64,000 bases of DNA from Chloroflexota bacterium (GCA_026702615.1 JAPPBY010000033.1:223100-287099); one strand, 5' to 3'; shown: positions 16,317-24,770, counted from the stretch's first letter. The notes: generated by a model from the sequence alone, not told the origin. A program made the numbers and translations.

Positions 16317-17207
16317 GTGACAGACGAACTGACCTTCGGGTGGGTATCCCCCGTGATCGGCCTGCCGGACAGCGACAACGAGCCGATCGTGATGTACCAG
16401 GAGCGGAACATCCTGCCGACGGCATTCCAGCACTTCGACTGCGTGTGGCTCGCGGACCACTTCTACGGCTTCGCGAACGAGAACGACCCGTTCCTGGAGT
16501 CGTGGACGACGATGACGTGGCTGGCGGCGAAGTTCCCCACGGTGAAGCTGTGCCACCACGTGATGGGCCAGGGTTACCGCAACCCGGCGCTGACGGCGAA
16601 GATGGCGGCGACCCTGCAGACGCTCTCCGGCGGGCGCTTCATCCTCGGCATCGGGGCGGGCTGGCGCGGCGAGGAGTTTGAGCGCTACGGGTACGAGTTC
16701 CCCTCGACGGCAACGCGCATCCGGCAGCTGGAGGAGACGATCCAGATCTGCCGGCTGATGTGGACGGAGGAATCGCCGAGCTTCGAGGGGCGCTACTACA
16801 CGATCAAGGACGCGAAGGCGCCGCCACGGCCGGACCCGATGATCCCGATCATGGTGGGGGCGCAGGGCGAGCAGCTCTCGCTGCCGATGGTGGGACGCCA
16901 GGCCGACGGGTGGAACACGTTCTGGTGGCCGACGGATGAGTGGGAGGAGAACTGGACGCGGAAGCGCGACATCGTGCTCAAGTCGGCCGAAGAGGCGGGG
17001 CGCGACCCCTCCGACATCACGATTAGCGTGACCCGCGAGGTGGGGCTGCCGAACAACAGCCAGGAGTCGGAGGCGTGGCGCGAGGTGCTCGAGCGCTTCC
17101 GCGAGCTGGGCGTGCGGCACTTCACCTGCGACTTCGGGCACCCAACCTCGACGGAGCCAGTACTCCGCTTCGTGGAAGAGGTGATGAATCCGATGCGGGA
17201 GGCGTAG
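16317..17207 (+). CDS. LLM-class F420-dependent oxidoreductase
   Basis: I chose the GTG at 16317 (296 aa) because AGAGGAGA lies 7-8 nt before it and the family homology begins at 'TDELTFGWVSPV'; an ATG at 16269 in the same frame lacks a ribosome-binding site. Signature blocks are 'VMGQGYRNPALTAKM', 'SGGRFILGIGAGWRGEEF' and 'PIMVGAQGEQLSLPMV'. It is a flavin/F420-dependent TIM-barrel enzyme acting on an unknown organic compound. It is divergent from the alcohol dehydrogenase and convergent with the ABM gene. I see nothing definite in the 174-bp gap upstream. Confidence 0.9.
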   Translation: MTDELTFGWVSPVIGLPDSDNEPIVMYQERNILPTAFQHFDCVWLADHFYGFANENDPFLESWTTMTWLAAKFPTVKLCHHVMGQGYRNPALTAKMAATLQTLSGGRFILGIGAGWRGEEFERYGYEFPSTATRIRQLEETIQICRLMWTEESPSFEGRYYTIKDAKAPPRPDPMIPIMVGAQGEQLSLPMVGRQADGWNTFWWPTDEWEENWTRKRDIVLKSAEEAGRDPSDITISVTREVGLPNNSQESEAWREVLERFRELGVRHFTCDFGHPTSTEPVLRFVEEVMNPMREA

Positions 17208-17228
17208 CGCGAGCGCTACGCTGGCGGC

Positions 17229-17522
17229 CTAGCCGGTCTTGCTGAAGCGGCGCATGTCGGGTGGGCCGGCCATGTAGTCGCCGAGGCTGGGGCCGCCGCG
17301 GCTGCCGGCGTTGGCGAGGTGGGCGTTCAGGTCCTCGTCGCTCTCCCACTCCTCAACCATGGCGAAGATGGTGGGATCCTCGTTGTCCTGCCAGAGCTCG
17401 TAGCGGATGCAGCCCTTCTCTTGCTGGCTGGGGGCGACGATGAACTCGTTCGCGACACGGGCGAACTCATCGGTCTTGTCGGCCTGGATGGTGAAGCGGG
17501 CAACGACTCCGACGGTGGGCAT
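17229..17522 (-). CDS. Antibiotic biosynthesis monooxygenase (ABM) domain protein
   Basis: The protein has 97 aa. The pattern 'ARFTIQADKTDEF', 'PSQQEKGCIRYELWQDNEDP' and 'FAMVEEWESDEDLNAHLAN' is the dimeric ferredoxin-like ABM fold. Members include quinol monooxygenases (YgiN-like) and heme-independent oxygenases that need no cofactor. Which activity applies cannot be seen. The start has AGGAGA at about 7 nt. It lies between an LLM gene (convergent) and a Rieske gene (divergent), consistent with aromatic or quinone metabolism. Confidence 0.9.
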   Translation of the reverse strand: MPTVGVVARFTIQADKTDEFARVANEFIVAPSQQEKGCIRYELWQDNEDPTIFAMVEEWESDEDLNAHLANAGSRGGPSLGDYMAGPPDMRRFSKTG

Positions 17523-17675
17523 GGGTGCTCTCCTGCGTGTGGTTTCGGCGGGCGCATCGTAGAGGACAGGGATGGGGAAGCGCATCCGCCGTTGCGGCAT
17601 TGACGGGCGAGCGGGGCAATGCCACCATCGCGGCACGGAATATCCTGCAATCTCGAGCACGAGGGAGGGGACTGC

Positions 17676-19004
17676 ATGGTCACCCAGAATCAAGAAATGC
17701 CGATGACGCCGCTGGAGCGGGTGGACGAGCCCGACATGGGCACGGGCCTCATCGACCCCACGCGCTACACGGACCCCGAGTTCGCCAAGCTCGAGTGGGA
17801 GCGGATGTGGACGAAGACGTGGAACATCGCCGGAGGGATCTGCGACATCCCGGAGGTGGGCGACTACTTCACGCACACGCTGGGGCGGGAGTCGTTCATC
17901 TTCATCCGCACGGGCGAGGACGAGATCAAGGGCTACTACAACATCTGCCCGCATCGCGGCAGCCGCCTGCGCCCGAGTGTTGGCCTGGGCCACGCGGAGC
18001 AGCTGCAGTGCCCCTTCCACCTCTGGACGTTCGACATCGAGGGCCAGCTGAACACCGTTCCCGACCGGCAGCACTTCGTGAACGGCATTCCCGAGGACAA
18101 GCAGCGCCTGGCCGAGGTTCGGGTCGATACGTGGGGCCCGTTCGTGTTCTTCAACATGGACGACGAGGCGGAGTCGCTGACCGACTTCCTGGGCGTGATT
18201 CCCTCGCATCTGGACCCGTATCACTTCGAGGAATACCACCTGGTGCAGGACTACCAGCTGATCTGGGACTGCAACTGGAAATTCGCGGTCGACCAGTTCG
18301 CGGAGATCTACCACCTGCCGGCGTTGCATCCGCAGCTGATCGAGTGGTGGGACACGGCGGGCACGCCGCTGGACGTGTACGACGGAGGCCGGCACAGTCG
18401 CCAGCTCATCCGCCAGGGGTACCCGGACGGGGGCGCCTGGACGGACGACATGGCTCGCCGCCACGGCTACACGGACAAGGAGATGATTACCGACTCGCAG
18501 TGGCAGCAGCTTGCCGCGGTCGGGATCGAGCAGGACGAATTCGAGGGCGGCGTGAACGACGTCCGCCCCGCGATCATCGAGGCGCGCCGCGAGCTGTACG
18601 AGGCGATGGGCGTGGATGTCTCGGCGCTCCACGGCGAGCAGCTGATCGACGACTACCACTACATGATCTTCCCGAACATCACGCTGAACATCGGAGGCAC
18701 GTCGCTGACGTACTTCCGGGCGCGTCCGCATCCGACGAACCCGGACCAGTGCCTCTGGGACTACCAGACGTACGTGCGGCTGCCGGAAGGCACGCCGATC
18801 CCGCCACGTCCGGCGACGGTCCGGGGGACAGCGCACGACGTTGAGGTGTTCGAGGCGCTGGGGCAGGACATGGCGCAGGCGCAGATCGTGCAGGAGTCGT
18901 ATCACTCCCAGGGGTTCAGCGGCATCTTGCTGAACAGCGAGGAGCGTCGCGTCCGGGCGATGCACTACGCGCTGGAGCAGTACCTCTTCGGCCCGGACCG
19001 CTAG
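17676..19004 (+). CDS. Rieske (2Fe-2S) ring-hydroxylating oxygenase alpha-type subunit
   Basis: The ATG at 17676 (442 aa) is chosen over one at 17619 because GGAGGGG precedes it and similarity to the sister gene at 24771 starts here. Cluster ligands are Cys91-x-His93 ('CPHRGSR') and Cys112-x2-His115 ('CPFHLWTFD'). The residue after the last His is Leu, where most family members have Gly. The mononuclear iron site is in 'NWKFAVDQFAEIYHLPALH', with His213 and His218. It is a paralog of 24771-26096, with long identical blocks. No small subunit or reductase is adjacent. A strong terminator follows. Confidence 0.92.
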   Translation: MVTQNQEMPMTPLERVDEPDMGTGLIDPTRYTDPEFAKLEWERMWTKTWNIAGGICDIPEVGDYFTHTLGRESFIFIRTGEDEIKGYYNICPHRGSRLRPSVGLGHAEQLQCPFHLWTFDIEGQLNTVPDRQHFVNGIPEDKQRLAEVRVDTWGPFVFFNMDDEAESLTDFLGVIPSHLDPYHFEEYHLVQDYQLIWDCNWKFAVDQFAEIYHLPALHPQLIEWWDTAGTPLDVYDGGRHSRQLIRQGYPDGGAWTDDMARRHGYTDKEMITDSQWQQLAAVGIEQDEFEGGVNDVRPAIIEARRELYEAMGVDVSALHGEQLIDDYHYMIFPNITLNIGGTSLTYFRARPHPTNPDQCLWDYQTYVRLPEGTPIPPRPATVRGTAHDVEVFEALGQDMAQAQIVQESYHSQGFSGILLNSEERRVRAMHYALEQYLFGPDR

Positions 19005-19029
19005 GGTTCGAGACCGGCAGGAACGTCAA

Positions 19030-19059
19030 GGGGGCGGCCCAGTGGGCCGCCCCCTTTGT
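19030..19059 (+). terminator. Rho-independent terminator after the Rieske gene
   Basis: An 11-bp perfect GC stem (GGGGGCGGCCC with a 3-nt loop, 19030-19054) is followed by TTTGT. It lies 26 bp after the Rieske stop. Confidence 0.8.
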
Positions 19060-19077
19060 CGCCCTGCGGGTGTGCTA

Positions 19078-19092
19078 GGCTGACAGTCAGCC
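19078..19092. promoter_or_regulatory. 7-1-7 perfect inverted repeat, putative operator
   Basis: GGCTGAC-A-GTCAGCC is a perfect palindrome with a 1-nt centre. It overlaps a TGCTAGGCT extended -10-like sequence and ends just before the GGAGAG ribosome-binding site of the gene at 19106. Such a position suits an autoregulatory operator for the two-gene unit that follows. Confidence 0.45.
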
Positions 19093-19105
19093 TTGGAGAG
19101 CCTCC

Positions 19106-19348
19106 ATGAATGCAGTCCTTGACCGCCAGGTATCCGCCTACGAAGCACGGCGGGAGGAGATGGAGCGCGAGCACCTTGGCAGGTGGGTGGTCTTTCACGA
19201 CGAGGATCTGGCAGGAACCTACGACTCGTTTGAGGAAGCGGCCGAAGATGCAATCGAGCGGTTCGGAACCGGCCCATACCTAATCCGCGAGGTGGGCGCC
19301 TCCCGGATCGTCAGGTTCCCCGCCTCAGTTCAGGCCTACCTGACCTAG
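19106..19348 (+). CDS. Small hypothetical protein (DUF5678-like), partner of retropepsin-like gene
   Basis: The protein has 80 aa. The N-terminal half is charged and helical ('YEARREEMEREHLG'). It continues 'RWVVFHDEDLAGTYDSFEEA', which resembles the 'GKWV.i.d.e.vg...s..EA' pattern of short DUF5678-type proteins that often precede retropepsin-like genes; the assignment is from memory. The ribosome-binding site is GGAGAG. Its TAG stop overlaps the next GTG by one base (TAGTG), so the two products are made in fixed proportion. Confidence 0.7.
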   Translation: MNAVLDRQVSAYEARREEMEREHLGRWVVFHDEDLAGTYDSFEEAAEDAIERFGTGPYLIREVGASRIVRFPASVQAYLT

Positions 19349-19773
19349 TGCCAACCGCCGACTTTGGGTTCCCGGGTCAGCCTGAAAGGCTCGTCCTGTC
19401 AGGTCCGACGGCTTCCGTGCAAATAGGGGTGGGCCGCGACTCCGTCGAGAGTGCGGATGCTCGCCAACACCTTGCCCTTGTCGACACGGGCGCGCTCGAC
19501 AACTGCATCGACATGGACTTTGCGCGAGCCATTGGACTGAATCCCTCGGAGTATGTGACGGCCGCGGGAGTGGATGGTCTCTTCGAAACGGAGATGTATG
19601 CCGCCCACGTATACGTCCCAGCTCTTGAGCACTCCGTTTTGGGCAACTTCATGGGCGTCCGTCTCCTCTCAGGCGGACTGCCTTACGCCATCCTGCTAGG
19701 CAGAACGTTCCTGCGTCACTTCTCCATGTCCTACGACGGCCGCACAGGGGCGGTGACGCTTACGACTGCCTGA
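19348..19773 (+). CDS. Retropepsin-like aspartic protease family protein
   Basis: The protein has 141 aa with a GTG start overlapping the previous stop. The single catalytic motif is Asp46-Thr-Gly in 'LALVDTGALDNCID', followed by a strand-rich body and 'ILLGRTFLRHFSMSYDG', the second conserved element ('LLGR.fL'/'yd...g.v') of bacterial retropepsin-like proteins. With one DTG per chain it must dimerise to be active. Targets are unknown. Base use is less GC-rich than in the flanking metabolic genes, suggesting an accessory pair. It may process or be inhibited by the 80-aa partner. Confidence 0.8.
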   Translation: MPTADFGFPGQPERLVLSGPTASVQIGVGRDSVESADARQHLALVDTGALDNCIDMDFARAIGLNPSEYVTAAGVDGLFETEMYAAHVYVPALEHSVLGNFMGVRLLSGGLPYAILLGRTFLRHFSMSYDGRTGAVTLTTA

Positions 19774-19781
19774 CCCTCCTC

Positions 19782-21533
19782 CTAGCGCGGGATGACGGGG
19801 AGGGTGATGTGGGAGGGGTGCTGAGCGTCGTGCAGGATTGTCTGGGCGGCGGGCACGAGGTTGCTCTCGCTCTCCACGGGCGTGCCGGTGTTGGGGTTGC
19901 GATCGAAGCGCGGGAAGCACGACGAGCTGATCTCGATGCGGATCTGGTGTCCGGCGAGGAAGACGTGGCTCGTGGCCCACAGGTCGATCTCGTAGCGGTA
20001 AGCCTGACCCGGGGTCAGGAGGGTGGGGTTGCTGGCTGAATCCCGGTAGCGGGCGCGGATCATGCCGTCCTGCAGGTTCTGAGCGTAGCCGTCCGGGTAG
20101 ACATCGACGAGCTTGGCGGTGAAGTCGGTGTCGACGGCGGAGGTGGTGGCCCAGAGGGTGACGCGCAGGGGCCCGGTGACCTCGAGGTCCTCGGCGAGGA
20201 CCTCGCTGGAGTAGACGAGCACATCGTCGCGAACCTCGGCGGGGCGCTGGTCGAAGGCGCCGCGGGCGATGATGAGGTTGTTGCCGCCCAGGCTGGGGAC
20301 GGGGTCGTTGGGGTCGTAGACGTAGCGGTCGGGGGGCTCTGTGCCGGGCGCCTCGGGGCTAAGGGTGCCGTCGCCGTTGAGGCTGTTCGCGGAGCCGCCG
20401 CTGTGCAGGTACCAGGGGGTGTACTCGGTGCGGGCGAGGGGCCATTCCTGCTCGTCGCGCCAGCGGTTCTCGCCCATGACGAAGATGCGAACGGGGGGCT
20501 CATCCATGATTCCCGTGTCCTCGCCCTTGAGCCAGTGGCCGAACCAGCGCTTCTGCCACTCCATGAAGTCGATCTCGGCCTCGGGGCCGAAGTTGAGGTC
20601 GCCGGTGCCGCCGCTCTCCGGAAGGGAGTAGCCGATGTGTCCCCAGGGGCCGACGAGGAGGCGCTGCTTGCCCCGGGCGTTCGGCCCGCCGAGGGCATTG
20701 ATGCCCTCGAAGCCGGAGAGGGTGCCCTCCAGGAAGATGTCGTACCAGGAGCCGAAGTGGAGCATGGGCATGTCGACGGTGTGGAAGCCGCGTCGGCAGT
20801 TGATCTCGTGCCAGTAGGGGCCGTCGTCGGGGTTTTCGAGGTAGCCGGCGAAGTAGGGAGCGCTGTCCTTCATGCGCTCGATCCAGTCGGTGAGGGGCAC
20901 GTGCGCATATCCCTCGGGGGTGAGGGGCTGGGCGAAGAAGCCGTGCTCCTCAGGCGGATCGAGGTAGCCCTCAAGGGTGTCCATCTCCTCGCCCGTCAGG
21001 CCCTTGCGATCGAGGGTGTTGCGGCCCTTGAGGAGGGAGTAGGGCACCATCCAGCCGTGCTCGAGAGCGCCGCCGGCGTGGCGGGTCCAGCTCTGGCGGT
21101 GGTCGGCGGTGCCGGAGACGGGCGCCATCGCCTTCAAGTGCGGCGGGGAGTGGGGGGCGAGCTGGTACTGGTCCGCGCCGAGGTATGACTGGCCGATGGT
21201 GCCGATCTGGCCATCGCACCAGGACTGCTCGGCGAGCCATTCGACGGTGTCGTAGCCGTCGGGGCCCTCGTACAGGTGCGGGGTGTACTCGCCCTCGGAG
21301 CCGAAGCGCCCGCGGCAGTCCTGGGTGACGTAGGCGTAGCCGAGGGGCAGCCAGAAATCGATGCCGGTGCCTTCGCGGCCGGTGGTTCGCCCGTAAGGGG
21401 AACGCGTCAGGAGGGTGGGGAAGGGGCCGGGGCCGGCGGGGCGGAAGATGTCGCACTGCAGCTGCACACCGTCGCGCATCGGGATCATGACGTTCTCTTC
21501 GACGGTCACATCCATTCCAAACATCTCGGGCAT
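19782..21533 (-). CDS. CocE/NonD family alpha/beta hydrolase (X-Pro dipeptidyl-peptidase type)
   Basis: The protein has 583 aa. The N-terminal catalytic domain has the nucleophile elbow 'IGQSYLGADQ' and the 'SPYGR' and 'QDCRGRFGSEG' blocks typical of peptidase S15/CocE. The C-terminal jelly-roll domain is seen in 'DTDFTAKLVDVYPDG' and 'GHQIRIEISSSCFPRFDRN'. Family members hydrolyse esters, amides or acylated lactams. There is no signal peptide. It is convergent with the retropepsin gene. A Shine-Dalgarno AAGGGGGG is near the ATG. Confidence 0.93.
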   Translation of the reverse strand: MPEMFGMDVTVEENVMIPMRDGVQLQCDIFRPAGPGPFPTLLTRSPYGRTTGREGTGIDFWLPLGYAYVTQDCRGRFGSEGEYTPHLYEGPDGYDTVEWLAEQSWCDGQIGTIGQSYLGADQYQLAPHSPPHLKAMAPVSGTADHRQSWTRHAGGALEHGWMVPYSLLKGRNTLDRKGLTGEEMDTLEGYLDPPEEHGFFAQPLTPEGYAHVPLTDWIERMKDSAPYFAGYLENPDDGPYWHEINCRRGFHTVDMPMLHFGSWYDIFLEGTLSGFEGINALGGPNARGKQRLLVGPWGHIGYSLPESGGTGDLNFGPEAEIDFMEWQKRWFGHWLKGEDTGIMDEPPVRIFVMGENRWRDEQEWPLARTEYTPWYLHSGGSANSLNGDGTLSPEAPGTEPPDRYVYDPNDPVPSLGGNNLIIARGAFDQRPAEVRDDVLVYSSEVLAEDLEVTGPLRVTLWATTSAVDTDFTAKLVDVYPDGYAQNLQDGMIRARYRDSASNPTLLTPGQAYRYEIDLWATSHVFLAGHQIRIEISSSCFPRFDRNPNTGTPVESESNLVPAAQTILHDAQHPSHITLPVIPR

Positions 21534-21592
21534 GGCAGTCCCCCCTTACGGAACGAGGGGAGGGTACACGACCGGAGGGGAGGCCTGCGGGG

Positions 21593-21808
21593 TCAGGGGG
21601 CGGGGGCAGTTCCTTCGATGAACTCGTCCGGCGTGGCCATGAATGTGAGGCGGCATTCGAGGGAGCAGAAGTAGTACCAGCGGCCCTTGTAGAAGCGCTT
21701 GGCGCCCGTGCCGCTGGCCCGCTCGGGGGCGCCGCCGGGAACGTAGCCGGTGATGGCGTCGACGTCGCCCTCAGCGACCTCGCGGCCGCAGACGAGGTCT
21801 ACTGCCAG
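21593..21808 (-). CDS. YHS-domain metal-binding protein, start uncertain (CTG or GTG)
   Basis: The conserved part is 'VDLVCGREVAEGDV' followed later by 'FYKGRWYYFCSLECRLTF', a complete YHS/TRASH-like domain with Cys in 'VCG' and 'CSLEC'. There is no ATG or TTG upstream in frame. A CTG at 21808 (71 aa) has GAGG 7 nt before it; a GTG at 21850 would add an Arg-rich stretch unlike the family. The start overlaps the end of the acyl-CoA dehydrogenase gene by about 10 bp. YHS proteins bind copper or other metals or serve as small metallo-chaperones. It is last in the acyl-CoA dehydrogenase operon. Confidence 0.7.
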   Translation of the reverse strand: MAVDLVCGREVAEGDVDAITGYVPGGAPERASGTGAKRFYKGRWYYFCSLECRLTFMATPDEFIEGTAPAP

Positions 21809-22881
21809 GGCTGCACCTCGTCGAGCGTTTCGGCGGCGACGCGCAGGCACTCCTCGGTGCTGCCCCAGGCGAGGGCGCGCTCCTTGCCGTGACGGCTGAA
21901 GAAGTGGAGGTCGTACTCCTCGGTGTAGCCGATGCCGCCGAAGAGGATGTGGGCCTGCATGGTGACCTCGGTGCCGGCGCGTGAGGCGAGCGCCTTGGCC
22001 TTGGCGATCTCGCGGTCGGTGGCGATGCCCTGGTCGACGCACCAGACGGCCCTGTAGGTGAGGAAGCGAGCGGAGAGGGTCTGCGTGGCCATGTTCGCGC
22101 AGTGGTGCTGGACGGCCTGGAAGGAGCCGATGGGCCGGCCGAACTGGACGCGCATGCCGACGTATTCGACGGTCATGTCGAGGGCCTGCTGGGCGTTGCC
22201 GAGGCACTGAACGGCGCAGAGGGCGCGTCCGGCGCCGCCCAGGAACTGGAGCGCCTCGGCGCCACCAGCGCGACGGGCGGGGGCGCCGTCGTAGGAGCAG
22301 TGCGCGAGGGGCGTGCGCGCGATCGTGCTGAGCGACTCGGTCGCGACGCCCTCGCCGGCGGCGTCGACGAGGTAGAGGGCGGGTTCGCCGTCCTCGGTCG
22401 CCTCGACGAGGTGATGGGTGACCTCGGCGCCGTAGTCGACGAAGCGGCGCTCGCCGCTGAGGGCGCCGTCGACGACGCGGGGGGAGGCGCCGTTGGCGGG
22501 CGTGGCGCTCTGAAGCGCGGGCGCGATCGTGATCGCGCCGCTGATGACGCCGCGGACGACCTCGTCGGCGAGCGCCTCTTCGCCGTGGCGCTCGATGGCG
22601 AGGGCGGAGGCGGTCGTCTCGAGGAAGGGGATGACGCAGGCCCGGCGGGTCAGTTCTTCGAGGACGACGGCGGTGTCGGTGAGCTCGCCGCCTTCGCCGC
22701 CGTGGGCTTCGGCGAAGGGCAGGGCGAGGAAGCCGGCGCCCGCGAGGTACTCCCAGAGGGCCTGGTCGGCGCCCCCTTCGCGTTCGAGCTCGCGGATGCG
22801 ATCGAAGGGCACCTCGTTGCCGAGGTAGTCGCGGAGGGACTCGCGGAGAAGTCGCTGGGTTTCGCTGAGGGTGGTGTCCAT
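21799..22881 (-). CDS. Acyl-CoA dehydrogenase family protein (shorter, second subunit type)
   Basis: The protein has 360 aa and is acidic and Ala-rich. The C-terminal block 'HILFGGIGYTEEYDLHFFSRHGK' is the FAD/acyl-CoA dehydrogenase signature, and 'MRVQFGRPIGSFQAVQHH' is the conserved helix. The middle domain is poorly conserved, as in the smaller partners of heteromeric steroid or terpenoid side-chain FadE pairs. It starts 7 bp after the end of the full-length dehydrogenase gene. The two products probably form an alpha2-beta2 enzyme introducing a 2,3 double bond into a bulky acyl-CoA. Confidence 0.88.
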   Translation of the reverse strand: MDTTLSETQRLLRESLRDYLGNEVPFDRIRELEREGGADQALWEYLAGAGFLALPFAEAHGGEGGELTDTAVVLEELTRRACVIPFLETTASALAIERHGEEALADEVVRGVISGAITIAPALQSATPANGASPRVVDGALSGERRFVDYGAEVTHHLVEATEDGEPALYLVDAAGEGVATESLSTIARTPLAHCSYDGAPARRAGGAEALQFLGGAGRALCAVQCLGNAQQALDMTVEYVGMRVQFGRPIGSFQAVQHHCANMATQTLSARFLTYRAVWCVDQGIATDREIAKAKALASRAGTEVTMQAHILFGGIGYTEEYDLHFFSRHGKERALAWGSTEECLRVAAETLDEVQPWQ

Positions 22882-22888
22882 GTCGTGC

Positions 22889-24058
22889 TCAGTGACGGGG
22901 GAGGCCGAGGCCGCGCCTGGCGATGATGTCGCGCTGGACCTCGTTGGCGCCGCCGCCGAATCGCTGGATGGGGGAGGCGCGGTAGGTGCGTTCGAGCTCG
23001 CCGCCAAGGGGAGCGAAGCCGTCGGCCTCTTCCGTGAGGGCGCCCTCGTGGCCGAGCAGGTCCATGGCGACGTTGCTGATGTGGTAGCGCAGCTCGGAGG
23101 TCCAGATCTTGGACATGGAGGCCTCCATCGTGGGCGTATCGCCGGAGGCGACGATGGAGGCGTTCGTGAGGACGAGGCCCTCCATGACGTCGAGGTCGAG
23201 CTCCAGCTCGACGAGGCGGCGGCGAACGACGTCGTCCTCAAGGAGCTCGGGGCGCTTCTCGCGGATGTGCGCCATGAGGCGGTCGAAGATGTGGCGCAGT
23301 CCGCCGCCGGCGCCGATCCAGACGCGCTCGTGGTCGAGGGCGTTGGCGATGATGTACCAGCCCTGGTTGACCTCGCCGATGAGGGCGTCGCTGGGGACGC
23401 GCACGTCCTCGAAGAAAACCTCGTTCGTGCGGCCGCCCGACATCGTCATGATGGGGCGCACGGAGATGCCGGGCGTGTCCATCGGCACAATGAAGGTGGA
23501 GATGCCGCGGTGTTTGGGAGCGTCGGGGTCGGTGCGGCAGGCGAGCCAGACGTGCGAAGCCGTGTCGGCGGCGCTCGTCCAGAGCTTCTGGCCGTTGATG
23601 AGCCAGTCGTCGCCGTCCTTCACGGCGAGGGTCTCGAGGGCGGCGAGGTCGGTGCCGGCGTTGGGCTCGGAGTAGCCGAGGCAGAGGGTGATGTCGTTCG
23701 CCCAGATGCCGGGCAGGTACTTCTCGCGCTGCGCTTCGGTGCCGAAGCGGTGGATGGCAGGGCCGACCATGGTGCCGAAGCCGGAGCCGTAGGGGACCTC
23801 GCGCTTGGCGAACTCCTCGGTCATGACGAACTGGAACCACTGGGACTTGCCCTCGCCGCCGAGCTCCTCGGGCCAGCACATGCGCACCCAGCCGCGGTCC
23901 TCCAGAGCCTCGCGGAGGCGGGTCTGCTCGGGGCCGAGCTGGGCGGCCTCGCCGCGGTTGGCGAGCTCCGTGCGGAGGGCGGGGGTATCGAACTCCTGGA
24001 GGAACGCCCGCACCTCCTCGCGGAAGGCTTCGAGCTCCTCGTTCCAGCCGAACTCCAT
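22889..24058 (-). CDS. Acyl-CoA dehydrogenase (large subunit type)
   Basis: The protein has 389 aa. Visible signatures are 'LGYSEPNAGTDLAALET' (flavin/substrate loop), 'WLINGQKLWTSAADTA' and the C-terminal 'NEVQRDIIARRGLGLPR', characteristic of actinobacterial-type FadE large subunits. It follows the SnoaL-like gene by 20 bp and is coupled to the smaller dehydrogenase. The substrate is likely a branched or polycyclic acyl-CoA rather than a simple fatty acyl-CoA, judged by the paired organisation. Confidence 0.93.
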   Translation of the reverse strand: MEFGWNEELEAFREEVRAFLQEFDTPALRTELANRGEAAQLGPEQTRLREALEDRGWVRMCWPEELGGEGKSQWFQFVMTEEFAKREVPYGSGFGTMVGPAIHRFGTEAQREKYLPGIWANDITLCLGYSEPNAGTDLAALETLAVKDGDDWLINGQKLWTSAADTASHVWLACRTDPDAPKHRGISTFIVPMDTPGISVRPIMTMSGGRTNEVFFEDVRVPSDALIGEVNQGWYIIANALDHERVWIGAGGGLRHIFDRLMAHIREKRPELLEDDVVRRRLVELELDLDVMEGLVLTNASIVASGDTPTMEASMSKIWTSELRYHISNVAMDLLGHEGALTEEADGFAPLGGELERTYRASPIQRFGGGANEVQRDIIARRGLGLPRH

Positions 24059-24078
24059 GCTGATCCCTTCGCCGGGCG

Positions 24079-24579
24079 CTAGTAGCGCCAGGCCCCGGTG
24101 CCGGGGAAGCTGTGGTCGATGGCGTCGTGCACGGTCTGCTCGCCCGTGCCGATGATGCGCTTGTGGACGAAGCGCCAGCGGCCGTCGTCCTCGCGGCGGA
24201 GGCGCTCCTGGTAGATGCCTCCGCCGGGCGCGACGCCGGGCTTCGGTCCCGTGCCGACCTCCAGGTAGCTGATGACCGTGGCCTCGTCGCCGTCGATCTC
24301 GATGTGGACGTTGGTGGTGCTGTGCTTACCCGAGAAGATCCCGCCCTCTTCGAGGCGGCGGTAGAGCTCGCCGATCTTCTCGCGTCCGACGAGCCTGCCC
24401 TCGAGCGATTCGCCGTAGCCGCTGATATCGAGGATGGCGTCCTCGGTGAAGAGGGAGATGAGGGTCTCGACTACGTTGGGGATATCGTGCATGAGGAGGT
24501 ACTCGTAAACGGTCCGGCGCACCCCTTCGACCGCCTCCAGGTATTCGACTCGCGCTTCGAGCTCTTCAATCGTGGCCAT
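24079..24579 (-). CDS. SnoaL/NTF2-like domain protein
   Basis: The protein has 166 aa. It begins with a coiled 'EELEARVEYLEAVEGVRRTVYEYL' helix, then 'SLFTEDAILDISGYGESLEGRLVG', 'HSTTNVHIEIDGDEATVISYLEVG' and 'DGRWRFVHKRI', the usual SnoaL_4 order. Potential roles are dehydratase, isomerase or ring-hydroxylase small-subunit-like. The gene starts the minus-strand acyl-CoA dehydrogenase operon and is divergent from the Rieske oxygenase at 24771 across a 190-bp promoter region. Confidence 0.87.
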   Translation of the reverse strand: MATIEELEARVEYLEAVEGVRRTVYEYLLMHDIPNVVETLISLFTEDAILDISGYGESLEGRLVGREKIGELYRRLEEGGIFSGKHSTTNVHIEIDGDEATVISYLEVGTGPKPGVAPGGGIYQERLRREDDGRWRFVHKRIIGTGEQTVHDAIDHSFPGTGAWRY

Positions 24580-24706
24580 CTGTTCCTCCGTGGGCTGCAG
24601 GGGCGGTTTCGCCCGCCGGTGATGCTGGTGGAAGACGCATGCTTCACTGCCGCACGCGGCCTGTCAACGTCGGCGCCGAGGAGGTCGCCGGGCACCCCGG
24701 TACACG

Positions 24707-24736
24707 TTGACCGATCGTCTCGCAAAGCGCCATGAT
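24707..24736 (+). promoter_or_regulatory. Putative sigma70 promoter for the Rieske/CoA-transferase operon
   Basis: TTGACC (24707-24712) is separated by 18 bp from CATGAT (24731-24736). It lies 35 bp before the ATG at 24771, which has GGGAGGG as its ribosome-binding site. The -35 is a good match; the -10 matches at four of six positions. Confidence 0.4.
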
Positions 24737-24770
24737 GCGCGGGCATTTTTCTTGCAGGGAGGGCCGTTCG

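Noticed and set aside
24580..24770. Possible riboswitch in the 190-bp divergent region
   Set aside because: No recognisable conserved core (TPP, SAM, cobalamin, glycine or similar); only a putative promoter for the Rieske gene was kept.
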